From TMED13 sp042090305 (lineage in GTDB: Bacteria; Pseudomonadota; Alphaproteobacteria; Methylaequorales; Methylaequoraceae), in the NCBI GenBank assembly GCA_042090305.1, contig JBELJQ010000004.1:1-64000 (forward strand): a DNA stretch of 64,000 nt, read 5' to 3'. The notes below the pieces were generated by a model that saw nothing but the letters and a program-made list of their open reading frames with translations, searched no databases and had not been told where the DNA came from. Each line of letters starts with the position of its first letter. The stretch's first letter is position 1. The translations under genes and the position numbers were made by a program. Positions 1 through 8,296 of this stretch are shown one piece after another.

Positions 1-10
1 GCAATTATAG

Positions 11-1165
11 GAAAATTTAAAATTTTATATAGATAACCAAAACTATATTAATGCCTTTGTGACACCTGATAGAAAATTTTTTTTTACCACAGAATTGTTG
101 CTAAAGAGTAATAAAATAGATGATATTGCAGGAGTTTTATCTCATGAAATAGGTCATGTAATTGGTGGGCACTTTGCAAATAGGGAAAAAGTAGCTAAAA
201 AATCTTCAGCTATTAGCATACTTTCCTCTATTCTTGCAGTAGGAGCAATTGCGAGTGGCGCAGCCTCTGCAGGAACAGCATTGCTAATGGGTGGACAACA
301 TTTAGGGACAGCTAAAATGCTAGCATTTTCAAGGTCGCAAGAGCATTTAGCAGATCAAACGGCCATAAGATTAATGAAAAGCAATGGATTTTCTTTAAGA
401 GGTTTAATAAATATTTTTGAAAAATTAATGAAGAATGAAAAACTTAAGAAGCTTAATCCATATTTTCTTACTCATCCATTATCGTCTGAAAGGATAAAAA
501 ATATAAAATTAAACCTAAATAACGAAAAAACATCTGATTTTAAAAATCTAAATTTAAGATTTAATCTAATTAAATCTAAATTAGTGGGATACTTTTTAAA
601 AGAGGAACAAATAAATTCTATCTACAAAGAAAATAATTTATTTAAATTATATGCTCTTGTATTTAATAATTATAGAAAAGGTAAAGTAAACAAATCTATA
701 GAATTAATAAAAAAATGTATTAATTATCAAAATCAAAATCCCTACTTTTATGAAATTATGGGTCAAATATATTTTGAGCAAGGGAAGTTCTCTGAGGCAA
801 CACAATCATTTGTAAAAGCGATAAATATTCTTCCACAAGAAAAGAGTTTTCAATTATTTTTGGCTAAATCGCTTTACCATAGTAAGGATACTAATAATTA
901 TATTAAATCAATAAAGTTACTAAAACAATATGTTGAAAATGATGATTTTCCAATAGATGCATGGCACTATTTAGGTATGAACTATGGAAAATTAAGGAAA
1001 TTAGATTATTCATCTCATGCTTTTGCAGAAAAATATTTACTCATTAACGAATTAGATAATGCTGAAATACATATCAAAAGAGCTAAGAAGATATCTAAGA
1101 ATTCAATTTTACTTAATAAGCTAAGTGATTTAGAATACCAAATTAAGAAAAAGAGAATAAAATGA
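11..1165 (+). CDS. M48 family metalloprotease with TPR repeats (BepA/YfgC-like), 5' partial
   Basis: Periplasmic zinc metalloprotease of the BepA/YfgC type, a family that helps assemble or degrade outer-membrane proteins. Counting from the GTG at 59, the HEIGH zinc motif is at residues 29-33 and the third ligand is the Glu of SQEHLAD near residue 95. A Gly/Ala-rich hydrophobic stretch lies between them and TPR-like helices fill the C-terminal half (about residues 200-350). The family-typical INAF segment lies just upstream of the GTG, so that GTG is not the true start. The open frame begins at 11 after an in-frame TAG at 8-10, and the signal peptide and roughly 80-100 N-terminal residues are missing. 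The stop overlaps the aroQ start by 4 bp. Confidence 0.85.
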   Translation, partial: ENLKFYIDNQNYINAFVTPDRKFFFTTELLLKSNKIDDIAGVLSHEIGHVIGGHFANREKVAKKSSAISILSSILAVGAIASGAASAGTALLMGGQHLGTAKMLAFSRSQEHLADQTAIRLMKSNGFSLRGLINIFEKLMKNEKLKKLNPYFLTHPLSSERIKNIKLNLNNEKTSDFKNLNLRFNLIKSKLVGYFLKEEQINSIYKENNLFKLYALVFNNYRKGKVNKSIELIKKCINYQNQNPYFYEIMGQIYFEQGKFSEATQSFVKAINILPQEKSFQLFLAKSLYHSKDTNNYIKSIKLLKQYVENDDFPIDAWHYLGMNYGKLRKLDYSSHAFAEKYLLINELDNAEIHIKRAKKISKNSILLNKLSDLEYQIKKKRIK

Positions 1166-1599
1166 GAAAAATTATAATAATTAATGGTCCTAATTTAAAC
1201 TTACTTGGTTCAAGAGAAGTTGAAATTTATGGTGACAAAAATCTAAATGATATTATTGGTGAATGCCATTCCATTTCAGCAAACTTAAATCTTGAAGTCT
1301 CTTTTTTTCAAAGTAATTCTGAATCTGAAATAATTGATAAGGTTCAGCAATCATCAGGTTTTAATGGCTTAATAATTAATGCAGGAGCACTCACACATAC
1401 CTCAATTGCCATACATGACGCATTAAAAATACTTAAAATACCAAAGATCGAAGTACATATTTCTAATATTTATAATAGGGAAGAGTTTAGAAAAAATTCA
1501 TTTATAAGTCAGGCAGTTAATGGTATTATTGCCGGATTTGGAACAGATGTGTACAAAATTGCCCTTCAATCTATAAATTATCTTCTAGAAAATGAATAA
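1162..1599 (+). CDS. aroQ: Type II 3-dehydroquinate dehydratase
   Basis: Converts 3-dehydroquinate to 3-dehydroshikimate in the shikimate pathway; cytoplasmic dodecamer in the family. The 145-residue length is normal. The N-terminal INGPNLNLLGSRE motif, the catalytic Tyr in EIYG (about residue 23), the NAGALTHTS segment around residue 73-81 and the VHISNIYNREEFR segment around residue 98-110 are all present. It overlaps the protease upstream by 4 bp and accB downstream by 8 bp. The aroQ-accB-accC order is classical in Proteobacteria. The chorismate synthase of the same pathway lies at 24052. Confidence 0.97.
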   Translation: MRKIIIINGPNLNLLGSREVEIYGDKNLNDIIGECHSISANLNLEVSFFQSNSESEIIDKVQQSSGFNGLIINAGALTHTSIAIHDALKILKIPKIEVHISNIYNREEFRKNSFISQAVNGIIAGFGTDVYKIALQSINYLLENE

Positions 1600-2029
1600 A
1601 ATCGATAAAAAAGTTTTAGAAAATATTAAAGAGTTATCCAAAGCTATGGATTTGAATAATCTATCGGAAATTGATATTTCGGATGGCAAAAACAAATATA
1701 GACTTAAAAGATCTAATATCCCACAAACATTAAATGAATATGTTGGCAAAGTTCCTGATAAGGTTATTAAAAAAACAGAAGTACATAATGAAAAAGATTC
1801 TTCATTAAAATCTCCACTTGTCGGTACTGCTTACTTATGTCCAGAGCCTGGTGCCAAAGCATTTATTGAGGTTGGTCAAAATGTTAAAATAGGACAAGTT
1901 CTGTTGATAATCGAAGCTATGAAAACTATGAATGAGATTACGGCAGATAGAAATGGAGTAGTAAAAAAGATTTTCATACAAAACGAAACTCCTGTTGAAT
2001 TTGGAGAACCATTAGTTCTAATTGAATAA
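1592..2029 (+). CDS. accB: Acetyl-CoA carboxylase biotin carboxyl carrier protein
   Basis: Carries the biotin that shuttles CO2 between AccC and the carboxyltransferase in the first step of fatty acid synthesis. The biotin acceptor Lys is residue 111 in EAMKTMNEI, where the usual motif has Leu or Val rather than Thr after the Lys. The N-terminal half is a charged linker with a short helix, and the C-terminal 75 residues form the biotinyl domain. The stop and the accC start share a base (TAATG), so the two are translationally coupled. Confidence 0.97.
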   Translation: MNKIDKKVLENIKELSKAMDLNNLSEIDISDGKNKYRLKRSNIPQTLNEYVGKVPDKVIKKTEVHNEKDSSLKSPLVGTAYLCPEPGAKAFIEVGQNVKIGQVLLIIEAMKTMNEITADRNGVVKKIFIQNETPVEFGEPLVLIE

Positions 2030-3369
2030 TGTTAAAAAAAATTTTAATTGCTAATAGAGGTGAAATCGCCTTAAGAATCTTAAGAGCATGCAAAGAACTG
2101 GATATTAGGACCGTAGTAGTTCACTCAACTGCTGACGAAAAAGAAATGTTCGTTAGATTAGCAGATGAAAGTGTCTGTATTGGTCCCCCTCAAGTTAAAA
2201 ATTCATATCTAAATATTCCATCAATAATTTCGGCAGCTACAATAGCAAATGTTGATGCTATTCATCCAGGAATAGGAATGATGTCAGAAAATCATAACTT
2301 TGCAAAAATAGTAAATGATCATGGATTTACATTTATAGGTCCTAACCATGAAGATATTAAAAATATGTCCAACAAAATAAAAGCTAAAGAGTTTGCCAAT
2401 AAGATTGGTTTACCGATAGTACCTGGTGGTAAGAAAAATATTAAAAATATTTCTGAAGCAAAAAAAGTTGCAAAAGAAGTCGGTTACCCAGTGTTAATCA
2501 AAGCTACAAATGGAGGTGGTGGAAGAGGTATAAAGAAAGTTTATGAGGAAAGTGAACTTAGCGAAAACTTATCCTTAGCAAGAAAAGAAGCAACTCAAAG
2601 TTTTGGGAATGATGAAGTATATATTGAAAAGTTTATTGAAGATCCAAGGCATATAGAAGTACAGATAATTGGAGATAAATTTGGTAATATTATTCATGTT
2701 GGTGAACGAGAATGTTCAATACAAAGAAGAAGTCAAAAAGTTATTGAGGAATGTCCAAGTCCTGGTATTTCCAAAGATGAAAGAGAAAGAATTTGTAAGA
2801 TAACAGTAAATGCATTTAAAAAGATAGGATATCAGAATCTTGGCACAGTTGAGTATTTATATAGTAAGGGTAACTTTTATTTCATTGAGATGAACACGAG
2901 ACTACAGGTAGAGCATACAGTCACAGAAGAAGTTTATAATATTGATATTGTAAAGGAGCAAATTTTTATCGCATCAGGAAAAAAACTATCAATTCGACAA
3001 ATCGATATTAGAGAACAATGCCATTCAATTGAATGTAGAATAAATGCTGAAAATCCAATTACTCTATTTCCATCAACAGGTATGGTCACTACATATCACC
3101 CTCCAGGGGGACCAGGAATAAGAGTTGACTCTCTTTTATATTCTGGATGCAGTGTAACAGCCTTTTATGACGGCTTAGTATCAAAAATAATATCAACTGG
3201 CAATACGAGAACCGAATGTATTATGAGATTAAAAAGAGCATTAGATGAATATGTGATTGAAGGGATAGATACAAATATTAGTTCCTTAAAAAAAATAATT
3301 TGTCATGATGATTTTATAAACTGTAATTTTGATATTAGCTGGTTTGATAAAATATTGGAGAATAACTAA
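2029..3369 (+). CDS. accC: Acetyl-CoA carboxylase biotin carboxylase subunit
   Basis: ATP-dependent carboxylation of the biotin on AccB. At 446 residues it has the usual length. Visible family motifs are the N-terminal KILIANRGEIALRILRA, the glycine-rich ATP-grasp loop KATNGGGGRGIKKV around residue 160, the HIEVQI segment, the ERECSIQRR segment around residue 230 and FIEMNTRLQVEHTVTE around residue 285. It sits between accB and aat with one-base stop/start overlaps on both sides, so it is probably transcribed from the aroQ side. The carboxyltransferase genes accA and accD are not in the window. Confidence 0.98.
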   Translation: MLKKILIANRGEIALRILRACKELDIRTVVVHSTADEKEMFVRLADESVCIGPPQVKNSYLNIPSIISAATIANVDAIHPGIGMMSENHNFAKIVNDHGFTFIGPNHEDIKNMSNKIKAKEFANKIGLPIVPGGKKNIKNISEAKKVAKEVGYPVLIKATNGGGGRGIKKVYEESELSENLSLARKEATQSFGNDEVYIEKFIEDPRHIEVQIIGDKFGNIIHVGERECSIQRRSQKVIEECPSPGISKDERERICKITVNAFKKIGYQNLGTVEYLYSKGNFYFIEMNTRLQVEHTVTEEVYNIDIVKEQIFIASGKKLSIRQIDIREQCHSIECRINAENPITLFPSTGMVTTYHPPGGPGIRVDSLLYSGCSVTAFYDGLVSKIISTGNTRTECIMRLKRALDEYVIEGIDTNISSLKKIICHDDFINCNFDISWFDKILENN

Positions 3370-3998
3370 TGTTTTTATCAGAAAATATTGTTCTACAAGC
3401 CTATAGAAAAGGAATGTTTCCAATGTCAGAGTCAATAGATGATCCATATATTTTCTGGGTCAACCCTGAACAAAGAGGAATTATTCACTTAAATGATTTC
3501 AAAGTCTCAAAAAGCTTAAGAAAAATAATTAAAAAAGAAAATTATGTTATTAAAGTTAATAATAATTTTACAAAAGTAATTGAGCTATGCGCAAAAAATA
3601 AGTTTAGAGATAGTACATGGATCAATAAACAAATCGTGGATAGTTATACAAGCTTATCAAGAATGGGTAAAGCGATATCTGTTGAATATTATGAAAACAA
3701 TCAAATACTAGGTGGTTTATATGGAGTGATTCTAGGTGAAATTTTTTGTGGTGAAAGTATGTTTAGTCTTAAGGATAATGCAAGTAAAATTTCAATAGTA
3801 TATCTAGCTGCTTTTTTAAAACAATCGGGATTTAGAATAATTGATACTCAATTCTATTCAGAACATTTAAGACAATTTGGAACAATTGAAATTTCTCAGA
3901 GTCAGTATTTAGATATTCTTAAAGAAAATAATAATAAAAAAGATTTATCTTTTCAAAAAACACTTAATGTAAGTGTTCTTAATTTCTTTAAAAGCTAG
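3369..3998 (+). CDS. aat: Leucyl/phenylalanyl-tRNA--protein transferase
   Basis: Adds Leu or Phe to proteins with N-terminal Arg or Lys, creating N-degrons for ClpS-ClpAP. The family signatures YRKGMFPMSE near the N-terminus, FWVNPEQRGII, GGLYGVILGEIFCGESMFS in the middle and IDTQFYSEHLRQFG near the C-terminus are present in 209 residues. Start overlaps the accC stop (TAATG). The stop overlaps the convergent DUF2155 gene by 11 bp. clpS and clpA, which act on its products, are encoded at 8.3-10.9 kb. Confidence 0.96.
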   Translation: MFLSENIVLQAYRKGMFPMSESIDDPYIFWVNPEQRGIIHLNDFKVSKSLRKIIKKENYVIKVNNNFTKVIELCAKNKFRDSTWINKQIVDSYTSLSRMGKAISVEYYENNQILGGLYGVILGEIFCGESMFSLKDNASKISIVYLAAFLKQSGFRIIDTQFYSEHLRQFGTIEISQSQYLDILKENNNKKDLSFQKTLNVSVLNFFKS

Positions 3999-4389
3999 AC
4001 TTCTTTAGAAATATTGGGTCTTTTTCTAAACAACTATGGAGTCTAATGTCGAGTGAAGGGTTGTGTGGAGAATTAATGTAATGGGATGATTTAAATATCC
4101 AACCAAAAAACTTGTTAGTTTCTCTGCCCACAGTTTTAAATTCATGACTTATTAAAGCTACCTCTTCTTGTTTTCCTTCTTCAATTTTTAGAACGCACCT
4201 ATGAACTATAATCATTGTATTATTTATTTCTAACGTTTGAGATAAAGGTAATGTATAAAAGGACTTTTCGGTTGTATCTTTATTAAGAATTCTTAATTTA
4301 ACACCTTGATATTCTTGAGTTTCAGAAATAGATTTACTACTATAGATAATTGAAATAATTAAAATTAATAACGATATTTTCTTTTTCAT
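3988..4389 (-). CDS. DUF2155 domain-containing exported protein
   Basis: Exported protein of unknown function matching the alphaproteobacterial DUF2155 family. It has a signal peptide (about residues 1-22, MKKKISLLILIISIIYSS), and the body carries the family pattern of a C-containing VHRC segment, FFGWIFKSS and a terminal HSCLE. The two conserved Cys residues could form a disulfide. Last gene of the minus-strand ndufA12 cluster, overlapping the preceding small gene by 4 bp. In many alphaproteobacteria DUF2155 sits beside aat and NDUFA12 exactly as here. Recognised by eye, not by a profile search. Confidence 0.85.
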   Translation of the reverse strand: MKKKISLLILIISIIYSSKSISETQEYQGVKLRILNKDTTEKSFYTLPLSQTLEINNTMIIVHRCVLKIEEGKQEEVALISHEFKTVGRETNKFFGWIFKSSHYINSPHNPSLDIRLHSCLEKDPIFLKKSSF

Positions 4390-4601
4390 TTCCCAATTGA
4401 AAACTTAAGTTCATCGATAAGTACTCTTACTTTCTTTTTAAAATCACCTTCATCACATCCCATTAAAATAGCATCGTCAAATGAATTTTGAATAATATTT
4501 TTCACTTCATAGAAATTCTCATTTAAAATTTTATTAGATTCATCGCATGATATTACTTTTTTATTTTTATCAACCCAAAGGTATTCTTTATCTTTTTTCA
4601 T
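4386..4601 (-). CDS. Small conserved alphaproteobacterial protein of unknown function
   Basis: A 71-residue acidic, probably cytoplasmic protein without signal peptide or membrane segment. It contains a VISCDESNKILNENF stretch and a DDAILMGCDEGDF stretch. I recall similar small proteins near NDUFA12/MlaD genes in other alphaproteobacteria, but no function. The two Cys residues in CDE contexts are its most striking feature. It overlaps DUF2155 downstream by 4 bp and lies 1 bp from the mlaD-like gene upstream, so it is certainly in the same transcript. Confidence 0.75.
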   Translation of the reverse strand: MKKDKEYLWVDKNKKVISCDESNKILNENFYEVKNIIQNSFDDAILMGCDEGDFKKKVRVLIDELKFSIGK

Positions 4602-4602
4602 T

Positions 4603-5052
4603 TTATTGAGTTGCCAAGAAAATTATTTTACTAACTTGATCCTCGATTGATTCAAAGTCTTCTACATTTTCTAAATTTTGATACTTATCAACAAAATCTT
4701 TTGATTCTCTATTATTTGGAGTAATTGAAAGATACTTATTTCCCAATATTCCATCACTTTTAATTGATACTAAGCTATCTTTGGGAATTTGTATCGTTCC
4801 AATTACCTGAAAACCTACATTAGCCATATAATCTTCATCAAGATTAACATTATTAACAACACCAATTTTTACACCACTCATCTTTACATCATTACCTACT
4901 ATCAATCCACCTACTTCAAGGAATTTTGCATTAAGTTGATAAAAATCATCATCAGAACTATTTGAATTTATGCTTAAGAATCTGACTAGAAAGCTCAAAG
5001 CCACAAGTAAGGTTAACACACCTAATATTGATTCAAAGTGATTAGATTTCAT
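4603..5052 (-). CDS. MlaD/MCE-domain lipid transport protein, copy 2
   Basis: Inner-membrane-anchored MCE protein; MlaD hexamers form the periplasmic collar of the Mla phospholipid ABC transporter. One transmembrane helix (about residues 8-27) is followed by one MCE domain with the typical LEVGGLIVGNDVKMSGVKIG and SDGILGNKYLSI segments. At 149 residues it is close to the usual MlaD length. It overlaps the upstream MCE gene by 11 bp. No mlaE, mlaF or mlaC is in the window, so its ATPase and permease partners must be elsewhere. Confidence 0.88.
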   Translation of the reverse strand: MKSNHFESILGVLTLLVALSFLVRFLSINSNSSDDDFYQLNAKFLEVGGLIVGNDVKMSGVKIGVVNNVNLDEDYMANVGFQVIGTIQIPKDSLVSIKSDGILGNKYLSITPNNRESKDFVDKYQNLENVEDFESIEDQVSKIIFLATQ

Positions 5053-5485
5053 TTTTTTTAATATCTCCTATTTGAATTATTTTTTTTAAAAGATCTTCAA
5101 TCATTATAGAGTCCTCATGAAAAGAAAAAAAGTCATTTTCTTTCATGAAATTATCATTACCTCCAAGTTCAATTAATAGAAATTTAGAACCAAAGAGGCC
5201 ATCGGTTTGGATTGATATTGATGAATCATCTGTTATCTTAATTTTTTTATCTACAAGTATTGAAACAAAGGGATAATTCTCTTTTAAAGCAATTTTATTT
5301 ATATGCCCTACTTCAATACCAGAAATTAAAACTTTTGTACCAACTTGAACACCATCAATTTTGTTGAATGTAACATTATACTTAGTAAAATTACTATTTG
5401 TGTTTTCTTTTTTTGAAAAAAGTGAGTATGACAATAGTGTTACAATTAAAAGACCAAAAGAAAATTTTGTTAATCTAGTCTTCAT
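5042..5485 (-). CDS. MlaD/MCE-domain lipid transport protein, copy 1
   Basis: Second MCE protein directly upstream of the other copy, with an N-terminal membrane anchor (about residues 8-22) and one MCE domain (KIDGVQVGTKVLISGIEVG, then TDGLFGSKFLLIEL). The two proteins have the same architecture and length but clearly diverged sequences, so this is an old tandem duplication. It overlaps ndufA12 upstream by 11 bp and the second copy downstream by 11 bp. Single mlaD genes beside NDUFA12 are common in alphaproteobacteria; two in tandem are less usual. Confidence 0.86.
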   Translation of the reverse strand: MKTRLTKFSFGLLIVTLLSYSLFSKKENTNSNFTKYNVTFNKIDGVQVGTKVLISGIEVGHINKIALKENYPFVSILVDKKIKITDDSSISIQTDGLFGSKFLLIELGGNDNFMKENDFFSFHEDSIMIEDLLKKIIQIGDIKKNEI

Positions 5486-5843
5486 TTGGCTTCCAAATTG
5501 TATAAACGTTTTTTAACTTTTTTGAGTCTTTTTTATCTTTGTATTCATAAGCAAAAGGAGTCCCAGTAAGATTAGGTACATGATCTTTTATCCATGATGG
5601 TTTATTTGGATTTAAACTCGGAACTTCGTTAGTAACATGATGAAGCCAAGCATTCCATTCTTGGGGTACTTTGCTAGCTTCAACCACACCTTTGTAGATT
5701 ATAAAACGTCTTTCGCGTGAATTATTTTTAACATTATTAGTTTTTTTTACATAATAGGAATTCCCATAATCATCTTTGCCGACAAAATTAGTAAAAATTT
5801 TGCAATAAATTTTAAAAAGAGTTGAATTATATGATAGACTCAT
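5475..5843 (-). CDS. NADH:ubiquinone oxidoreductase accessory subunit NDUFA12 family
   Basis: Homologue of mitochondrial complex I subunit NDUFA12 (B17.2), an accessory subunit found in alphaproteobacterial complex I. The 122-residue protein has the family core GNSYYVKK, RRFIIYKG and VPQEWNAWLHH followed by a Pro/Trp-containing tail. It heads the minus-strand cluster ndufA12-mlaD-mlaD-small gene-DUF2155, whose members overlap or nearly touch. Its start lies 25 bp from the divergent TSCPD gene at 5869. Confidence 0.9.
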   Translation of the reverse strand: MSLSYNSTLFKIYCKIFTNFVGKDDYGNSYYVKKTNNVKNNSRERRFIIYKGVVEASKVPQEWNAWLHHVTNEVPSLNPNKPSWIKDHVPNLTGTPFAYEYKDKKDSKKLKNVYTIWKPNED

Positions 5844-5868
5844 AAAAAAACCTTAAATTATACTATAC

Positions 5869-6690
5869 ATGGATAAATATAACGATTTAAAAAACTTTAT
5901 CGACAACTTTGTTTATAATATTGAAAAAAAAGTTGAATTAAACAAGCAAGAAAATCAAAATAAAAATATTCAAGACCTTTGCAAAGAAATAAATCAAGAA
6001 TTACTTAAATTCAAAAAATTTAAAAAAAATCCAACCAACAATCATAAAGTACGTTCAAAATTACCAGATAGAAGAAAAGGATATACTCAAAAAGCAACGA
6101 TTGACAAGCATAAAGTTTATCTAAGAACCGGTGAGTATATGGACGGGAGTTTAGGTGAAATTTTTATTGATATGCATAAAGAAGGTGCTGCATTTAGAAG
6201 TTTAATGAATAATTTCGCAATTGCCATTTCTATAGGCCTCCAGTACGGAGTACCACTTGAAGAATTCGTAGAAGCTTTTACTTTCACTAAATTTCAACCA
6301 TCAGGTAAAGTTGTAGGTAATACGGAAATTAGGACAGCAACATCTATACTTGATTATATCTTCAAAGAACTTGCAATTTCTTATCTTGGTAGAGATGATT
6401 TTAGTAATCAAGATATTAATAATGAAACTGAACTCAATCCAACAGATATAATTGAATCTAAAAAGAATGCTGAAAAAGTCTTAAAAGAATTCACAAGTAC
6501 TGGATATATAAGGAAAAAGATTTTGGACAATAAACTTACATTAATAAGTAATGAAAAAAATCAATTGGAGCAAATTAAAGAAAATTATAAATTTGAGGGT
6601 GATGCATGCGATAAATGCGGTAATTTTACATTATATAAAGAACTGAAAAAAATAAAATGTTTAACTTGTAATCATGAATATAACGAATAA
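5869..6690 (+). CDS. Stand-alone TSCPD-domain protein, orphan C-terminal region of class II ribonucleotide reductase
   Basis: The 273-residue protein corresponds to the C-terminal tail of alphaproteobacterial B12-dependent ribonucleotide reductase (NrdJ). From about residue 64 it follows the NrdJ tail closely: KLPDRRKGYTQKA, KVYLRTGEYMDGSLGEIFID, a KEGAAFRSLMNNFAIA segment, GVPLEEFVEAFTFT and SILDYIFKELAISYLGR. It ends in a zinc-ribbon-like C247/C250 and C264/C267 pair. The first 60 residues are Lys/Asn-rich and unrecognised. The catalytic barrel is absent: upstream is the divergent ndufA12, with only 25 bp between. It could be a regulatory or DNA/RNA-binding TSCPD protein, or the second half of a split NrdJ. 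ridA overlaps its 3' end by 17 bp. Confidence 0.85.
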   Translation: MDKYNDLKNFIDNFVYNIEKKVELNKQENQNKNIQDLCKEINQELLKFKKFKKNPTNNHKVRSKLPDRRKGYTQKATIDKHKVYLRTGEYMDGSLGEIFIDMHKEGAAFRSLMNNFAIAISIGLQYGVPLEEFVEAFTFTKFQPSGKVVGNTEIRTATSILDYIFKELAISYLGRDDFSNQDINNETELNPTDIIESKKNAEKVLKEFTSTGYIRKKILDNKLTLISNEKNQLEQIKENYKFEGDACDKCGNFTLYKELKKIKCLTCNHEYNE

Positions 6691-7165
6691 TTTTTTTTCA
6701 GAACTACTCAGAAAAAATAAAATCTTAAAGTACAATAAAAGTCAAATTCCTTTGGCTAATTATTCATCATTTTCTTTTCATAATAATATGCTCTTCATTT
6801 CAGGACAACTTCCAATGGTAGATAATAACCTTAAATATGCTGGGAAAATAAACTCTGGTTTAGAATTAAATGATATTGAACAGGCAATATTAATTTGCAC
6901 TAGTAATACTCTTTGGCACGTAAGCACATTCATTGATGAAAATATAAATTCTAATTTTAAAAATGTTAGTTGTTTGAATATTAAAGGATATTTTAATTCA
7001 GATTCTAACTTTATTAATCACTCATCCCTACTAGATGTTGCTTCTAACTTAATAATTACAGTTCTAGGTGATGAAAAAGGAAAACACAGTAGGGTAGCTA
7101 TTGGATGTTCAAGTTTACCAAAAAACTCTCCTGTTGAAATTGAATCTATTTTCTCAATATACTAA
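6674..7165 (+). CDS. RidA/YjgF family protein
   Basis: Member of the RidA family, whose best known activity is hydrolysis of reactive enamine/imine intermediates from PLP enzymes. The 163 residues are in the range of the longer alphaproteobacterial RidA subgroup. The fold-typical LFISGQLPM segment lies around residue 40 and VAIGCSSLPKNSPVEIE near the C-terminus. The conserved active-site Arg of RidA is probably the R in HSRVAIG, followed by the usual Pro and Glu. It overlaps the TSCPD gene by 17 bp and lies 6 bp before the FemAB-like gene. Confidence 0.85.
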   Translation: MNITNNFFSELLRKNKILKYNKSQIPLANYSSFSFHNNMLFISGQLPMVDNNLKYAGKINSGLELNDIEQAILICTSNTLWHVSTFIDENINSNFKNVSCLNIKGYFNSDSNFINHSSLLDVASNLIITVLGDEKGKHSRVAIGCSSLPKNSPVEIESIFSIY

Positions 7166-7171
7166 TCTATA

Positions 7172-8296
7172 ATGAAAATAGAAACTATTTCCTCTATCGA
7201 AGGTATAAAATCATTTTGTAAAGAAAACTTTACAGATATTTGTCCATTCATTAATTATAATTTTTTTAATCTATTGGAAAAAACTAATTGTACAACTGAA
7301 CAAAAAGGATGGAAACCAGAACACATTATTGTGAAAGAAAAAGGTAAGATATTAGCGATTATTCCTAATTTTAGAAAATTTCATTCTTATGGTGAGTTCG
7401 TTTTTGATCAAATTTTTGAAAATGCATTTTATCAACTTGGTTATGATTATTTCCCAAAATTTTTATCTGCTATTCCATTTACTCCTGTTACAAGAAATAA
7501 TTTCTTTTACTCTGAAAATACCATTGATAAAAATAAACTTTATAATGAATTAAAAGAATTTTTTCTTAAAAAAAAGGTTTCATCTTTTCATCTCAACTTT
7601 ATTAGTGAAAATACATCCAAAAGAATAGAAAATCATTTCTTAAGAAGGACTGGGCTCCAATACCATTGGATAAATAAAGATTATAAGTCATTTGAAGATT
7701 TTCTGAGTAATTTAAAAAGTAGAAAGAGAAAAAATATACTTAAAGAACGACTATCAATAATAGAAAACAATATTAGTTTTAAAATTAAAACGGGGATTGA
7801 TATCAAGATAAATGATTTAGAAAACCTTTATACTTGCTATGCAAAAACTATTAATAAAAAATGGTCAAAAGAATATCTCACAAAGGAGTTTTTTCTAAGT
7901 TTAGGTGATTACAAGCAACTAAATGAAACTATACTAATTTGTGCATATCAAAATAAAATTTTTGTTGGGTGCTCTGTTCATTTTAAAAAAGAAAAAAACT
8001 TATATGGACGTTACTGGGGTGCATTGTCTGAAATTCCTAATCTACATTTTGAACTCTGTTATTATCAAGCAATTGATTACGCAATTGAAAATAAATTGGA
8101 ATTAGTAGAGGCTGGTGCCCAGGGTGAACACAAGATTGCTAGAGGTTATCTTCCAGTTAAAACTTTTAGTAATCACTGGTTTAATTCAGATTTATTAATT
8201 AAACCGATCAAAACTTTTCTTAAAAGCGAGGAAGTTAAAATAGAAGAAACAATTGGTCTAGTAAATGAGAAATATAATCCATTTAATGATAAATAG
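7172..8296 (+). CDS. FemAB-like GNAT-fold acyltransferase, COG3146 family
   Basis: Cytoplasmic protein of the COG3146/FemAB-like family, often named peptidoglycan biosynthesis protein although the substrate is unproven. Landmarks include FRKFHSYGEFVFD around residue 67-79, the basic SRKRKNILKER stretch around residue 180 and LYGRYWGALSE plus HFELCYYQAIDYAIE in the second GNAT domain. The motif VEAGAQGEHKIARGYLPV near residue 312-329 is typical. Length 374 is normal. It follows ridA as in several alphaproteobacteria, and its 3' end overlaps the convergent clpA by 14 bp. Confidence 0.88.
   Translation: MKIETISSIEGIKSFCKENFTDICPFINYNFFNLLEKTNCTTEQKGWKPEHIIVKEKGKILAIIPNFRKFHSYGEFVFDQIFENAFYQLGYDYFPKFLSAIPFTPVTRNNFFYSENTIDKNKLYNELKEFFLKKKVSSFHLNFISENTSKRIENHFLRRTGLQYHWINKDYKSFEDFLSNLKSRKRKNILKERLSIIENNISFKIKTGIDIKINDLENLYTCYAKTINKKWSKEYLTKEFFLSLGDYKQLNETILICAYQNKIFVGCSVHFKKEKNLYGRYWGALSEIPNLHFELCYYQAIDYAIENKLELVEAGAQGEHKIARGYLPVKTFSNHWFNSDLLIKPIKTFLKSEEVKIEETIGLVNEKYNPFNDK

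Noticed and set aside
5869..6690. Complete class II ribonucleotide reductase
   Set aside because: Only the C-terminal tail is encoded; no radical-site barrel or B12-binding part nearby.
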